Shown: positions 36,225-49,000 of the stretch, piece by piece
Position numbering within the stretch: the first letter of the stretch is position 1
How the letters are laid out: every line of letters starts with the position of its first letter
NCBI RefSeq assembly: GCF_026210795.1
Contig: NC_089457.1
Coordinates: 372,001 to 436,000, forward strand
Reading direction: 5' to 3'
DNA length: 64,000 nucleotides
Source of the DNA: Rhizophagus irregularis
Taxonomy: Eukaryota > Glomeromycota > Glomeromycetes > Glomerales > Glomeraceae
The notes under the pieces: generated by a model
Seen by the model: the letters and a program-made list of their open reading frames with translations, nothing else
What the model was told of the DNA's origin: nothing
The model's database searches: none
Position numbers and translations under genes: made by a program

Positions 36225-37087
36225 CTACACAGCTCTTGGTTCAATGATGTTTACCATTGTATTTGCAATTTGTGGATCAGTTAGTTTGGCGATGTATTGA
36301 GATTCTAATAATAAAAAACAGTATTTACAAGCTTGGAAGATTCTATCATCTAACGATGAATTTAAAGAAGCAACTGGTGATTTGAAGATTCTTTTGCAGT
36401 AGCACTTAAAGCATTCATTTTGTTTTTTCTTTGTATATAGATTGTTTTGGGATATACATTTAAATCCATTTATAAATTTCTTGTACATGTAGTGAAATCC
36501 TTGATTGATGACTTTATTATAACCGTTTGCATGGTAGGAGACTGTATAACTAATGTAAGGTTGCTGGAGAAACTAGGAGGTTTTGGCAAATTGGAGAAAT
36601 GCTGAAATAGCGAAATTTTTCCAAAACTATATGAAAGTCTTATTAAAAAGTTGGCGAAACTCTGGAGAAAAGCAAAACCTGATGAAACTTATTATAAATG
36701 CTGAAACTGCTGAAACCTTGCCGAAACTATAATAAAACTATAGTAAAATCTTGGAGAAACTAATCGTAGGATTTTGGAGAGGTTTAGGCAGGCAATCTTA
36801 AACTAATGCCTAAACAATTTGATTTGATCATTTATAAACTCTATTGACTTGCCAAATTTTGGTATTATCATTAGTATTATTAGGTTCCATTGATAGTAAA
36901 ATCGATGTTGAAGTAGAATCATCAATAGCATCTTCGTTAATGGGTGAAGGTGATCTATCAGACTTGTTGTGTTATTAGTGTCCTTAAAACTATGAATAGT
37001 TATATTTTTGTGTAAAAAAGAAAAAAGAACAAGGTAATTATATTGAGAAGCATCCAGGAGATATCCTTTTTTATATCTCAGATGCAT
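36225..37087 (-). pseudogene. Decayed ORF, unknown product
   Basis: Two blocks on the minus strand, 37087-36803 (MHLRYKKGYLLDASQYN) and 36488-36225 (QNECFKCYCKRIF, LDDRIFQACKYCFLLLESQY), are separated by a hAT MITE. The second block has cysteine pairs of zinc-ribbon type. Stops and frame breaks make function unlikely. It may be the C-terminal part of a repeated family in this genome; not identified. Confidence 0.35.
36556..36800. mobile_element. hAT-type MITE, TAAGGTTGC family, copy 2
   Basis: 245 bp, ends TAAGGTTGCTGGAG and CAGGCAATCTTA, perfect 8-bp duplications AACTAATG (36548-36555, 36801-36808). Opposite orientation to copy 1 relative to the internal GGCGAAAC repeats. Confidence 0.9.
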
Positions 37088-37747
37088 AATGGGTTTACAG
37101 ATTTGTTGATCATTAGAGAAAAGAAAGTTTTTTATCTTGCTGCATAAATTTGATCTTGGAGATTAATGATTAGGTTCGATTTGTTAATACAAAAGATTTG
37201 ATTTTTTAAGCATTCAAAATGAGCACATTGGCATTTCGTGATTTTATCATGTTTGCATTTTATAAAAAATGTAATAAAAATGTAATAGAATAGACTGAAT
37301 AGTAAATAATATAAAGAAACATGGTGTATTTGAAACTATTAGCCTTATAATATATTTGATATTTAATGCCAAGTCAATGTGAATAAATTGTTTTTGATTC
37401 TTTTTTTTTCATAGGTTGAAAGCATCAGCGATCACATTTAGGTAAAGTGTTGTTATCAGAAAGTTGTACAATTAAAGTATTAATTTAAAAAATTCATGTT
37501 GATATGTAATACAAGTACATCAAGCGTTAGACATGATGGAATTTTTAACGTTAAGATTATGTTTATTACGATATATTTAAAATCATATATAGGTCACGTA
37601 ATATATATAATCATGTGACAAGGTGCGATGCATCGACATGGTGATAAATTACAAAACTCTAATAAATAAATAAAATAAAATAATTATAGTAGGTAATCAA
37701 AAATATATAGACATCTCTCAAATTAAAAAAATTATCATACATATAAT
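37088..37747. other. AT-rich spacer
   Basis: No coding potential or repeat with clear boundaries; ends at the next hAT MITE. Confidence 0.4.
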
Positions 37748-37927
37748 TAAGGTTGCTTATTTAAACCTCTTTTATAGTTTTGGCATTTATAATAAGTTTT
37801 GGCAGTTTCACCTTTCTCTAAAGTTTTGCCAGTTTTTTAATATAACTTTAATATAGTTTTGGCAGAATTTTGCTTTTCGGCGAAACGCCATCTTACTTAA
37901 ACCCATAGGTTTCGGCAAGCAACCTTA
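37748..37927. mobile_element. hAT-type MITE, TAAGGTTGC family, copy 3 (internally deleted)
   Basis: 180 bp from TAAGGTTGCTTA to GGCAAGCAACCTTA. The left duplication is CATATAAT (37740-37747). On the right only CATATA remains before a pogo-like end CAGTCAGACC; the missing AT is found 16.4 kb away directly after TA at 54365-54368. The MITE therefore predates the whole nest that follows. Confidence 0.88.
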
Positions 37928-38289
37928 CATATACAGTCAGACCCCTATACAGTCACACCCTATACAGTTACAAGGACCCCAAAAAATACTTATATAGGTA
38001 AGGTCCTAAAAATATTTTTTATTAGTAGTTCTAAGCACAGGTTTTTACTATGATTGCTAAGCATTGTTGATATCTAACCTTAAAAATTATATAAAAATAA
38101 GCAAATTAATCTTCTAACCTAATTAAATTTTTATTATAACACATATAATTTATAAAATATATTTATTAATTAATATATTTTATTAAATCCAATTTTAAAT
38201 ATGTTGTGAAGTTAAACTAAACATAATATACAAGTAGATTAACAATATTCAATTAATAAAGTTAATAAATAGTAAAAGAAAAATTCGAA

Positions 38290-38760
38290 ATTAATACTAT
38301 TACAAAAAATGTAAATTTCTCCATAAGTATTATACTTACACCCATAAAAATTAATATGTAGGTAGTTTCGACCTTGCTAAACAATTTTCAATTAATTTAG
38401 AAAGTCGATTTTATTTGACTAAAGGGGTGTAATTACGCTCTGAAGTTGTAAATGAAGAAATGAGAAATTCAGAAGTTAGTACCATTATGAAAAATGCACT
38501 TTCTCCATAAGTATTATACCCACACTCATGAAAATTAATATATAAGTAGTTTCGACCTTGCTGAACAACTTTTAATTAATTTAGAAAGTCGATTTCATTT
38601 GACCAAAGTGGTGTAATTACGCTCTGAAGTTGTAAACGAAAAAGTGAAAAATTTAAAAGTTATTACCATTATAAAAAATATGCTTTTCTATATAAATATC
38701 ATACTTATCCTTATGAAAATTAAAATACAAGTAGATTTAACTTGCTGAATAACCTTACTT
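38290..38760. repeat. Tandem repeat, period about 183 bp
   Basis: Two good copies and a decayed third. Landmarks CTCCATAAGTATTATAC, GTAGTTTCGACCTTGCT and TAATTACGCTCTGAAGTTG recur about 183 bp apart. It lies in the outer pogo-like element. No coding signal. Confidence 0.75.
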
Positions 38761-39479
38761 AAGCATAAAAGATAATTTGATATAACCAAAGTGGTAAGTA
38801 GTGAAATTATTTTAAAGTAAAACATATTTACAGTAATTTTATTTAACAAAATAAACATGTATAATTTAGTAATTTTATATTAAAAATAATACACTGAGTT
38901 TAATAAAAATTAAAAAGATACTATTGAAAAATAATTAATAAAACATTGAAAAAAAAAACTGAAATTCCATTAAAAAAAAATTTTTGTTTATGTATTTATA
39001 TAAAATCGTGAAATGTAGTACAAAATTAACACTTACCGTTAGTAAAAATAAATAAAAATTAATTATAAATTCAATATATAGTAATTCAAAAAGTTCTATA
39101 AATATGAAAAATAAGCAACTAGAAACTCTTAATATTTTAAAATAATACCAAAAATATGCAATTTAATTATCTTATATAGTATAAAATTTTCTCAAAATTA
39201 AGCATTATAAAATTCTTACATCATAAAATTTTTCTATGTTGGCTAAGCACCTTGTTACCTTACATATAGTGTTCTAAACGGATCGAATCAGATCAGATTT
39301 GAGATGAATCTGATCCGATTTGAATTCAGAACAAAAAAAAATGGATTCGATCTGATCTGAATTCAGATAAAAAAAAATGGATCTAATCTGATCTGAATCT
39401 GAAACAGACTTGATTCGATTCGGTCTGAATTCAATTCGGATTTATCTGATTTGATCTGAATCCAAAATTTAAAAAATGT

Positions 39480-41010
39480 TGTGAACATTTCACAACATTT
39501 TTTAACGATTTTAATAAAAAACGTTGCGAAATGTTTTTTATTTTTAATTTAAAATAAAAAAACCGTTTTGCAATGGTTTTTTTACTATTTTAATAAAAAA
39601 CGTTGTAAACGTTTTTTATTATTAATTTATCGAAAAAAATGTTTCGCAACATTTTTTTAATGATTTAATAAAAACGTTGCGAAATATTTTTTATTTTTAA
39701 TTTAAAATAAAAAATATCGTTTCGCAACAGTTTTTTTACTATTTTAATAAAAAACGTTGCAAAACGTTTTTTATTATTAATTTACCGAAAAAAAACATTT
39801 TGCAACATTTTTTTAACGATTTTAATAAAAAATGTTGTGAAATGTTTTTTACTTTTAATTTAAAAGAAAAAACTGTTTTGCAACAGTTTTTTAACTATTT
39901 TAATAAAAAATGTTGCGAAACGTTTTTTATTATTAATTTATTGAAAAAAAAACATTTCGCAACATTTTTTTAACAATTTTAATAAAAAACGTTGTGAAGC
40001 GTTTTTTATTTTTAATTTAAAAGAAAAATACCATTTCGCAACGGTTTTTTTAAATATTTTAATAAAAAATGTTGCGAAATATTTTTTATTATTAATTTAA
40101 AAGAAAAAAACCATTTCGCAACAGTTTTTTTAACTATTTTAATAAAAAAACGTTGCAAAACATTTTTTACTTTCAATTTAAAAGAAAAAAACTATTTTGC
40201 AACGGTTTTTTTTAACTATTTTAATAAAAAACGTTACGAAACATTTTTTATTATTAATTTATTGAAAAAAAAATGTTTCAAAACGTTTCAAAACGGTTTT
40301 TTAACAATTTTAATAAAAAACGTTGTGAAACGTTTTTTATTTTTAATTTAAAATAAAAAATACCATTTCGCAACAGTTTTTTAAATATTTTAATAAAAAA
40401 TGTTGCGAATAAGGTTGCTTGTCTAAACCTCTTCAAAATCCTATGATTAGTTTCGTCAAAATTTTACTATAGATTTATTATAGTTTCGGCAGAGTTTTGG
40501 CAGTTTCGGAATTTATAATAAGTTTTGGCAGTTTCGCCTTTCTCCAAAGTTTCGCCAGTTTTTTAATATAACTTTAATATAGTTTCAGCAGAATTTTGCT
40601 TTTCGGCAAAACGCCATCTTGCCTAAACTCCTAGGTTTCGGCAAGCAATCTTAGTTGCGAAACGTTTTTTACTTTCAATTTAAAAGAAAAAATACTGGTT
40701 TGCAACGGTTTTTTTAACTATTTTAATAAAAAAAATGTTGCAAAACATTTTTTATTATTAATTTATTGAAAAAAAATATTTTGCAACATTTTTTTAACGA
40801 TTTTAATAAAAAACGTTGTGAAATGTTTTTTATTTTTAATTTAAAATAAAAAATACCATTTCGCAACAGTTTTTTTAAATATTTTAATAAAAAATGTTGT
40901 GAAACATTTTTTATTATTAATTTATTGAAGAAAAAAATGTTTTGCAACATTTTTTTCGATTTTAATAAAAAATGTTGTGAAATGTTTTTTATTTACCATT
41001 TTGCAATGGT
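39480..41010. repeat. Hairpin array, TTTCGCAACGTTTTTT family
   Basis: About 14 hairpins. Arms of the type TTTCGCAACGTTTTTT and AAAAAACGTTGCGAAA flank a spacer near ATTTTAAT, repeated every 55-120 bp. Unlike the other arrays there are no flanking GTAAGT or TTTGTAG signals, so hairpins occur here without splice-like modules. Short ORFs within it are incidental. Confidence 0.78.
40410..40653. mobile_element. hAT-type MITE, TAAGGTTGC family, copy 4
   Basis: 244 bp, ends TAAGGTTGCTTGTC and GGCAAGCAATCTTA, perfect 8-bp duplications GTTGCGAA (40402-40409, 40654-40661). Inserted in the hairpin array. Very close in sequence to copy 1. Confidence 0.93.
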
Positions 41011-41617
41011 TTTGAACCAGATCTGATCCGATTTTAATGAATTGTTAATCTGATCTGATCTGATCTGAAACAGATCAAATTTTTTTGATTCAGATTAGAT
41101 CACGGATCATAAAATATATGGTCTGATCTGATCCATCACAGATCAGATCCGCAGATACGAATCAGATCAGTTTTTTTTTGGAACACTACTTACATATATA
41201 AGTATTTTCTGGGGTCCTCAATCACACCTCTTTATAAGAACTCGATTTTGAAAACGGTTTTAAATACTATCAAATTACCCCTCTATAATCACAATTTGAC
41301 TATAATCACTATCACTGCATACAGTCAACTCCCTCTATAGTCACTCCCGTTATAGTCACATTCTACTATATAGTCACACCAGTTGAATGTTCAAAACACT
41401 TTATTATTAAAATCTATCCTATATAGTCACAATCTATCTATAGTCACTATCACACCTATCCTCAAAAATCTTATATTAAAAAGAACTGTTTATAATCACA
41501 GTTATATAAAGAATATATTAAATAACTTGGCATCTAATAATCGTACAAAGATGTATCATAGCTTGTTAGAATCGTCTCACTGAGATGAATCGAATGGTGG
41601 TAGTTTTATCCTTTTCC

Positions 41618-43103
41618 TGTGCAAACAGTCTTATGACTTTATCTTTTATTAAAATTTTTAACTTCGAAAGTATAATTGAACAATATTACAAAAATAAGAA
41701 AATAAACTAATAAAAAATAAAAAGAGTAGCTTCACGACTCATACAAAATTAAAGCAAAGAAAAACTAAACTATTACAGAGTCGCATACCCCAACTTTACC
41801 CAAGGGCCAGTGTGAGTCAACTATCCAACATCTAAAAATCCAGTCCGTTACCAGAAAGAAATCCTAAGAGGTTGAACTGTTAAGCGGCGCAGAAAATCCA
41901 AGTGTGAGATCCATAATCCACCCGAATTATAGAAGAGGATATCCAAGAAATCCAGGAATCCTGAGAAACTGTCGCCAAAGAAGAGTTGTGCATTTGTGAA
42001 GAAGTAGTAGAAGTAAGGGAATTTAAAGATGGGCCATGTAATTTGGAAGCAGCTGAGATACCCTGTGACTCTTTCCAAGCATGGAAAAGAACATTCCGAC
42101 ACAACCAAATTTCACCATATAATTCGAGTTGGAAGTCATTAAGAAAAGGAGAAATAGTTTTATATATGACAGACAGGGGAAAATAAAATTTCAAGAACGT
42201 TGTCAAATGTGCAGGTAACAACCCTCTTGTAAGCCAAAGACAGGACGGAGAAGGAGTTTCATAATCCTAACAGTCTAGAGCAAGAAATTCTGATTGGAAA
42301 TTAATATCCAAGGACTTCAGGGATAAGAGCGAAGATAAGCAGGAATCTCTGAATTTAACCATTTCAAAACGATGTGTCAAACATGGATTGAGATCCGGAA
42401 GGATATAAAGACAGGTCCATAGATGATTCAAATCTTCAGGAGCAGAGTTACATTGGGGACAGAGCCAATCCGGAGAATATAAATAAGGTTTGCGTTGTTG
42501 AAGAATAGTTAAAGTAGGCAACATATCCAACAGAAGTTTGATACAAAAGATCCAAAATTCAGGACGACCATTCTTATGCGAGGCGAAACCTTTAATTTGG
42601 GAAAGGCAAAAATATATACCAGCCCAATCAAAAAGCGAAAGAGAGCCAAGCGCAGTGAAACGTGCCATTGAACAAAAAGATAAAAGAGCACAAGCATCAG
42701 CTATGGATCGGAAGAAGTGACGAATATTCATGTCAATAGGCAAAGAATTAAAAGTGAGCACACAAGGAGCATGACAAAACGCCAAAGACGAAAAAGTAAG
42801 TTGTAAAGACGAATGAGCATCTTTTGCCAAAGAATCCGCTTGTATGTTGTAGACGTCATCGCTATAGGTAGGAGCTTTCATCAAGGCAACATGAAGGGTA
42901 CGATCCTTAAGAAGTTGTCGAATAGAAAGCCAAAGAATATGATTAGGTTCACTAAGCAACTTCAGTGAAAAGGGAGCATCCACGAAGAGTTTCCATAGCG
43001 AAAGTAACTGATTACAATCAGTATGAATAGTAATCGAGGAGCCTCTGGAAAGGGAATTTAATCCTAAGAGGACAGCATAGATCTTAGAGCGCAAAGCCGA
43101 GGG
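41618..43103 (-). mobile_element. 5'-truncated LINE with perfect target duplication
   Basis: 1486 bp flanked by 16-bp duplications AGTTTTATCCTTTTCC (41602-41617, 43104-43119). On the minus strand it starts inside the RNase H domain (ALRSKIYAV, where the catalytic Glu is Lys; IHTDCNQLL; DSLAKDAH) and continues through LCPQCN...HLWTC to the RISFW end, then a 3' UTR ending AAGTCATAAGACTGTTTGC. The largest ORF spans 43094-42267 and is followed by frame breaks near 42267 and 41880. About 85 percent similar by eye to the LINE at 22611-26868, so it is a separate copy. Confidence 0.9.
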
Positions 43104-43119
43104 AGTTTTATCCTTTTCC

Positions 43120-43640
43120 GATCACTGGCTGACGAGTTATTCAACAAAATGTTAAACATCGGCATTATAATATTTCTTGATTTACGTTTACTGCGCCATT
43201 TAACATTTTGCTAGAGTTCTCGGTACCTAGTGATTGTAAAAAGACGATTTATAGCTCGTTGGAATCGCCTCATCGAGACGAATCGAATGGTGGTAAGCTC
43301 ATCTCTCTGTGATCAATATTGACGGAGTTATTACTTAAAAACCATTTAATATTTTTTAATTTCGGAAATTGATCTAGTGATTGGATTTCGATGTATCTTA
43401 TACCATTAGATTCGTCTCATTAAGACGAATCGAATGGTAGTAAGATCGTCTCTCTAGGATCAATATTGGCAGAGTTATTACACAAAAACCATTAATATTT
43501 TTTTAATTTCGGAAATGAATCTAGTGATTGGATTTCGACGTATTTTATACCATTAGAACCGTCTCATCAAGACGAATCGAATGGAGGTAAGATCATCTCT
43601 CTACGATTAATATTGGCGAAGTTACGATACAATAAAGTTT
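43120..43640. repeat. Satellite with a 147-bp period
   Basis: The landmark CGAATCGAATGG occurs at 43279, 43426 and 43573, exactly 147 bp apart. Each unit contains an inverted repeat TTCGTCTCAT...GAGACGAATCGAATGG. The first 150 bp are closer to the 184-bp satellite at 4905-5547. Confidence 0.85.
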
Positions 43641-43748
43641 TAAGTATAATTCTGGCTAAAATTATGTTAATTTTTGGCCGGAATTATGACATACAAATAT
43701 AAGAAATTTTTTATATAGTCACATCTCTTTATAATCACCAAATATAGA
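43641..43748. other. Pogo-like internal sequence and LINE target site
   Basis: Contains GGCCGGAATTATGACATAC, a short repeat seen in several other elements here, then TATAGTCACATCTC pogo sequence and the 18-bp target ATAATCACCAAATATAGA at 43731-43748. Confidence 0.55.
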
Positions 43749-43887
43749 GGATCATCGCAACTCTTTCCTGAATTTTTGAAAATACTAATAAAATTTATTT
43801 TTGAAATTTTCGTTCAAAAATTTCTAAGTGCTCGTTCACAATACTAATATTTCCCCAGTTGCTTTCCTCTTTACTGAGCCCTATACT

Positions 43888-46008
43888 ATGACTACACCTT
43901 CAGCTCCTTCTGTTATTAACCCGGATATTCCGCCGCTACCACGTCCTGACACTTCTGCTCCTTCTGGAGATCGACCTTTGTCTCCTACCAATACCGCTGG
44001 CACGCCTAATAAACGTTCGCGTATTGTCTCTGATGATGCTATGAATGTTGATATAACTTCGCCCTCTGCTCCAGCTCCCAACCTTATTTCTACCATTCCT
44101 TCTGGTCTTCCTGTCAATAAAGTCCAAGTGATTACATCTCCTCCCAATACTACCACTCCGGTTGAAACTGTTGACGCTTCTATCCATGCTCCCTCTAATA
44201 CCGATGGTAAAGGCAAAGCTGTTGCCTTTGATATCCCGGAACGCTGACCTTTTCCCGATGGTAATGCTGCTGCTATTAAATCTGCACCCTCTCGTTATCA
44301 TGCTGCGGCCTATCTACGCGACGCGCCTGACGCGTTCAAAGCTAAATTCACCACCAATCGTTCCATGTGTGACGAAGTGGATTGTTCACTCTCTCGATAT
44401 CCTTCTTATGGCGCCCGTGCACGTTGCGATGGATCAAACGATAATAAAAAAATCCTTGTCTTCTTTAATGATCAACATGATTATACCGATTGTGTCAGCT
44501 CCTCACGTGCTGATCTTCTCAATTTAGCCTTTACTCACTATTCCCCTGCAGATGCCAAACTCAATGATGAAGCGAAGTCTTTGTTTGTTACTGACATCCC
44601 ACTTTTCCTGAATGAGACGCAAGTCCGCCAGGCATTTTCCCGATATGGCACTGTGATTAAATGCAAACTCACCCCCAAAAAACACTATTACAATGGTCAT
44701 ATCCAATTTTCCTCCACAGATGCTATTACCCAATTTAATGATATTTGAGCGATCATTTGCCTTGGTAATTCCTTACGTGTCTGCCCGGCATCTTTCTCGA
44801 AATCCCAACACGACAGCCGTAGAGAACATGTCGCTATCCTTGCCGGCATTCCAAAAAATATTAAAGAGGCCGACCTTCTAGAAATTGCTGATCAAGTTAA
44901 TGCTAAAGCCCTTAACGTTCCACTATCTATTAACTCTTACAAGCCTAAACCCTATGCATACTTGAATTTCTCTTCATTTGACACTCTTGAGACTGCAAAA
45001 GAAATGACTGTAGCTTTCCATGGCAAAGGGTTGACGTGGCACCCTCACAATGAAGCACATACTTTATGCCATGTTTGTGGACGTCCTGGTTGTTCACCTT
45101 CTGTTTGTAATCCTCGTTCTACACGAAAAGTGGACGATCGCTTTAACAAACTATATTCACGCTTCAATACTGGTCTTCGACGTGGTCACCAGGATTCACG
45201 CCAATCACGTGATAAATCCAATTCCCGTTCAAGATCATGATCTAATTCCAGATCCCGCAATTATTCTTCTTCATCCCGATCTAATACCAGTAATAATCGT
45301 ACTAATAATTCTCGTCCTGATACTTCTTGTAGTAACAACTGTACCAACAACAGTAATAATAATAACATTCCCAATAACAATGGTTATTCTTCTGGTACTA
45401 CTCAACCTCCACCAGAACCTCATCCTAATAGCTCTACACATACCTCTTCTTCTGACAATTCTGCCTATATACTTCCTCAACATATTATTGATGAGTTAAA
45501 GGCGCAGATCAAAGAGATTGCTACTACCCTCAAATCTCTCGATGAAACTGTTTCCTGGATGCAAGATACTATCACGCATCATGATTATAGAATATCTGAG
45601 CTCGAATCAGTGATGAATTATGATAACAATAATCCTGGTGACTCAGATTTATACCCACCTCATGATGATCAAGAAACTCATTCTTTTGGTAATGGATGGG
45701 ATGATACCTCAGCCCATGACACGAATTCAGGATTCAATCTTCCTCCTCATACTTCACCTTCTCTTATGGATACTTCTCCAGATGCTTCCTTTTCAGCTTT
45801 GAATCCTAACTCCGTCCTATCAAGACGACATGTTCCCTTACCTAATTCTCGACCTACTATTATTGCCCCTGATGCTAATGCTTTTCGTCTACAATCGGAA
45901 ATTTTTAATGTTACTAATACACAAAAGAATCTTTCTGCCCAACTTGGTTTGATTATGGAAAAATTGGACTCCTTCTCTCCTTCAAACCCCTCCCCTTCCA
46001 ATGATTGA
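43888..46008 (+). pseudogene. LINE ORF1: RNA-binding protein with zinc knuckle and coiled coil
   Basis: 706-residue frame with three in-frame TGA stops (44245, 44746, 45238) and no frameshift. N-terminal 120 residues are Pro/Ser/Thr-rich. An RRM-like domain lies at about residues 230-290 (KSLFVTDIPLFLNETQVR, YNGHIQFSS). A cysteine motif CHVCGRPGCSPSVC is near residue 393, followed by an Arg/Ser-rich tract and an Asn-rich tract. A probable coiled coil lies at about 535-575 (ELKAQIKEIATTLKSLDET). The stop at 44746 replaces a tryptophan kept in the related fragment at 27297-28240. Such proteins coat LINE RNA in the retrotransposition particle. Confidence 0.85.
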
Positions 46009-49000
46009 ACACCAATTTATATCGGGTGCATCACAGGGATTTCACTCCCCTAATAGTGCGATACCTAATATTAATAGTCCTAATAATCTTTCTTCTCCTT
46101 TTTCCCCTCTTATTAACTTTGGACAAATCAATGTTAATGGTTTGTGTTCTCCTGTTCGACAATTGCATTTATTAAATTATTTTCTCCATTCTTCTTTTGG
46201 CGTTTTATCTTTAAATGATACTCGCCTTACTTCTTCTGGTGCTAAATTTATTTATCAAAATGAACATTCCTTATATAATTTTAAGTCCTATTGGGCTCCT
46301 TCCCTTTCTAATTCACGACCACATGATGGTGTTGGTCTTTTGCTTCACCATCCTTTACATAAACATGTTCAGAAGATCGATCCTTGGAATGGTCGTTTAT
46401 TAAAACTAGATCTTTTTTTTCATCAGACAAAAATTTCTATTATTTCTGTTTATATTCCTCCTTATCATTCTATTCATTACAAAGAACGTGATGCTATTTT
46501 TGCTCAACTTAATTCATGGCTTGATAAAGCCCGTTCTAATAATTATCATGTAGTTATCCTTGGTGATTTTAATGCAGATGAAGTTTCACATTCACATCTT
46601 TCTCAACATCATTTGAAAATTTTGTGATCACTTTCTTCTCGATATTTTATGGATCATCAATCCCATATTTCTTCGATTTCCGGTCCTAGTCCTACCTTTT
46701 ACCATCAAAATGGTTCTTCAAGACTTGACTATATTTGGTCATCCCCTGGATTTCCTGCTCCCGGTCTTCTCTCTCAAGTTGAAACTTGCCCTAAGCTGAA
46801 TGATAATCAGTTTACTGATCACTGTGTACTTATAACGGCCTTTGATTTTAGCTCTTGTTTCGCTACTTTAGCTAAAGCTAGACTTAAACAGAAAAGCGAA
46901 CAACGCACCATCTTTCTTTACAAAAATTTGAAAGAAGACACTTGGAACAAATTTTCCAATGAAGTAAACTCACGTCTCGAGTTATATTTGACCACACACC
47001 ACCCCTCAATATCTTCACTATCAGCTCTCTCCTTAGACAAACTTTGGCACGCTCTTAAACGTTCTATTCTTGGTGGTGCCATTGATTCTCTACCATTTCA
47101 ACATGTATCCAATACTCATCATCATAAATATCCTCCCGAACTTACAATGCTTATTGCTATTAACAAATTCTTGGATAGATTATTGTTTAAATTGACCACA
47201 TCTAGGCCTAGTCGTCCTGCTCAAATTTCACAAATGATTAATTCTTTACCTACCCAATTAATCCTTCTTAAATCTCTTTTAACAGATTATACTATACCTG
47301 CTTATAGTACAAGACCACTCCCTACTTTTGTCAAATTTTTGCGTTCACAAAAAGCTTTGGTCTCAGCTTATCTTTCCACACAATTTCATCAACATCGTGT
47401 AGATTCCATTGAATATTACACTGCTCTTAGAGATGAACATTTCTCTATGTCTCCGGGCTCCTTTATTTCTTCAGCCCTATCAGTGGAACATTGTTCTATC
47501 ATTCTTGATAGAGTCTTAGTTGTTATTGACTCCAAACCTACATTACTTACTGATCCTTCTGATATCAAACAAGCTGCTATTAAATATTTCCAATCGGTTG
47601 TCACTCCTCCATTGGTCCAATATTCTTCTACAGATTCATTTCCTCCACGTTGGCAAAAAGCATATACTCCTCTTTCTGATATTGATTCGTCACTGTATAA
47701 CTCGGTCTTGTCTCCTATTCTGGATGATAAATGGAAGAACACTCTTAATTCAATGCCTAACAATAAAGCTTCTGGTCCCTCCAAGATCTCTTATGAGATG
47801 CTCAAACACTTAACTGGCAAAGCTTTTAATTTGTCTCTTATTTTAGCTAATGCCTGTATTATTCATGGTGATGTTCCTGCAGATTGGCGTGAAGCGCTTG
47901 TTTATCCCATTCCGAAGCCTCATGAATTTGACGCTCAACTAAAGAATACACGACCTATTACCTTGTTGGAAACTGTACGAAAATGTGTGGTTAAGGTCAT
48001 TACAACTCGACTTTCAAAAATCCTAGCTGATAACCACGTGCTGCAAGGTGGTAATTTTGCTGGATTACCAGGCGGTTCTACTGATATTCCTATTAAAATG
48101 CTCGATGCTATTATTCATCAACGATGCTTTGATAAAAGCGATGACCAAGAATTATAGATTGTTTCCCAGGACATTTCTAAGGCCTTTGACTCAATTGATT
48201 TAAACATGTTCAGACTGGCTTTAATTCGTTTGCACATACCGTCTTTGTTAATTAAATTTATTATTAACCTTTTTATAAGGCGTAATAATAAAATTATTAC
48301 CCATCATGGTGATACTTCTGGATATAGAGTTAGAATTGGTATTGACCAGGGTGAAATCATTTCTCCATTATTATGGGTTATTTACTTGGACCCTTTACTT
48401 ACCACACTTAATCGAGAAGCTTGTGATCCCTTCATTTTGAAATCTTCTGCATTCTCCGATTGAATATGAACAACACAATCTTTCTGTTTCGCATATTACA
48501 TTTATGGATGATTCTACTTTGATTGCTTCATCTAAACGAGGAATTGAAGATCGCCTTTCCATCACTGCTGAATTTTATACTTTAAATAATACTCAAGCCA
48601 ATTCAGCAAAATATATCCTTCTTTCTTCTGAACAATTTTCTCAAACTATAGTGTTTGACCTCTCTCCCTCTCCTTTAATTTCAAGTTCTACTCTTACTTT
48701 AAAAGCGTTAGCTTTATCCACATCTTTCCGTTTTCTAGGTGTTTGGTTCTGTCTTTCGGCTTCTTCTCGCTTTGTTCATAATCAAATCACTTCCATGGTT
48801 AAGGACATGGCCGCTCTTCTCAGTCCTAAAAAACTTTTGGCACAACATATAGCCTACCTTTATAACATTGTCCTACTTCCGAGGCTAGAATTTTGCCTAC
48901 AAACCACATTATTTGCCGAATCTACCATTAATCGCATGGTTTCTCCAATGCTTTCCCTTATTCGTCAGAAGGCTGGCCTTGCCTCAGTCACCCCTCTTCC

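Larger units (their letters stand above)
39267..41188. mobile_element. hAT-type element with hairpin array
   Basis: 1922 bp, ends TAGTGTTCTAAACGG and TTTTGGAACACTA, perfect 8-bp duplications CTTACATA (39259-39266, 41189-41196). Subterminal GATCTGAT-type repeats border a central hairpin array. A TAAGGTTGC-family MITE is nested at 40410. No transposase. Confidence 0.92.

Noticed and set aside
40723-40950. 75-codon minus-strand ORF
   Set aside because: Lies wholly in the hairpin array and repeats the same lysine/phenylalanine-rich phrase.
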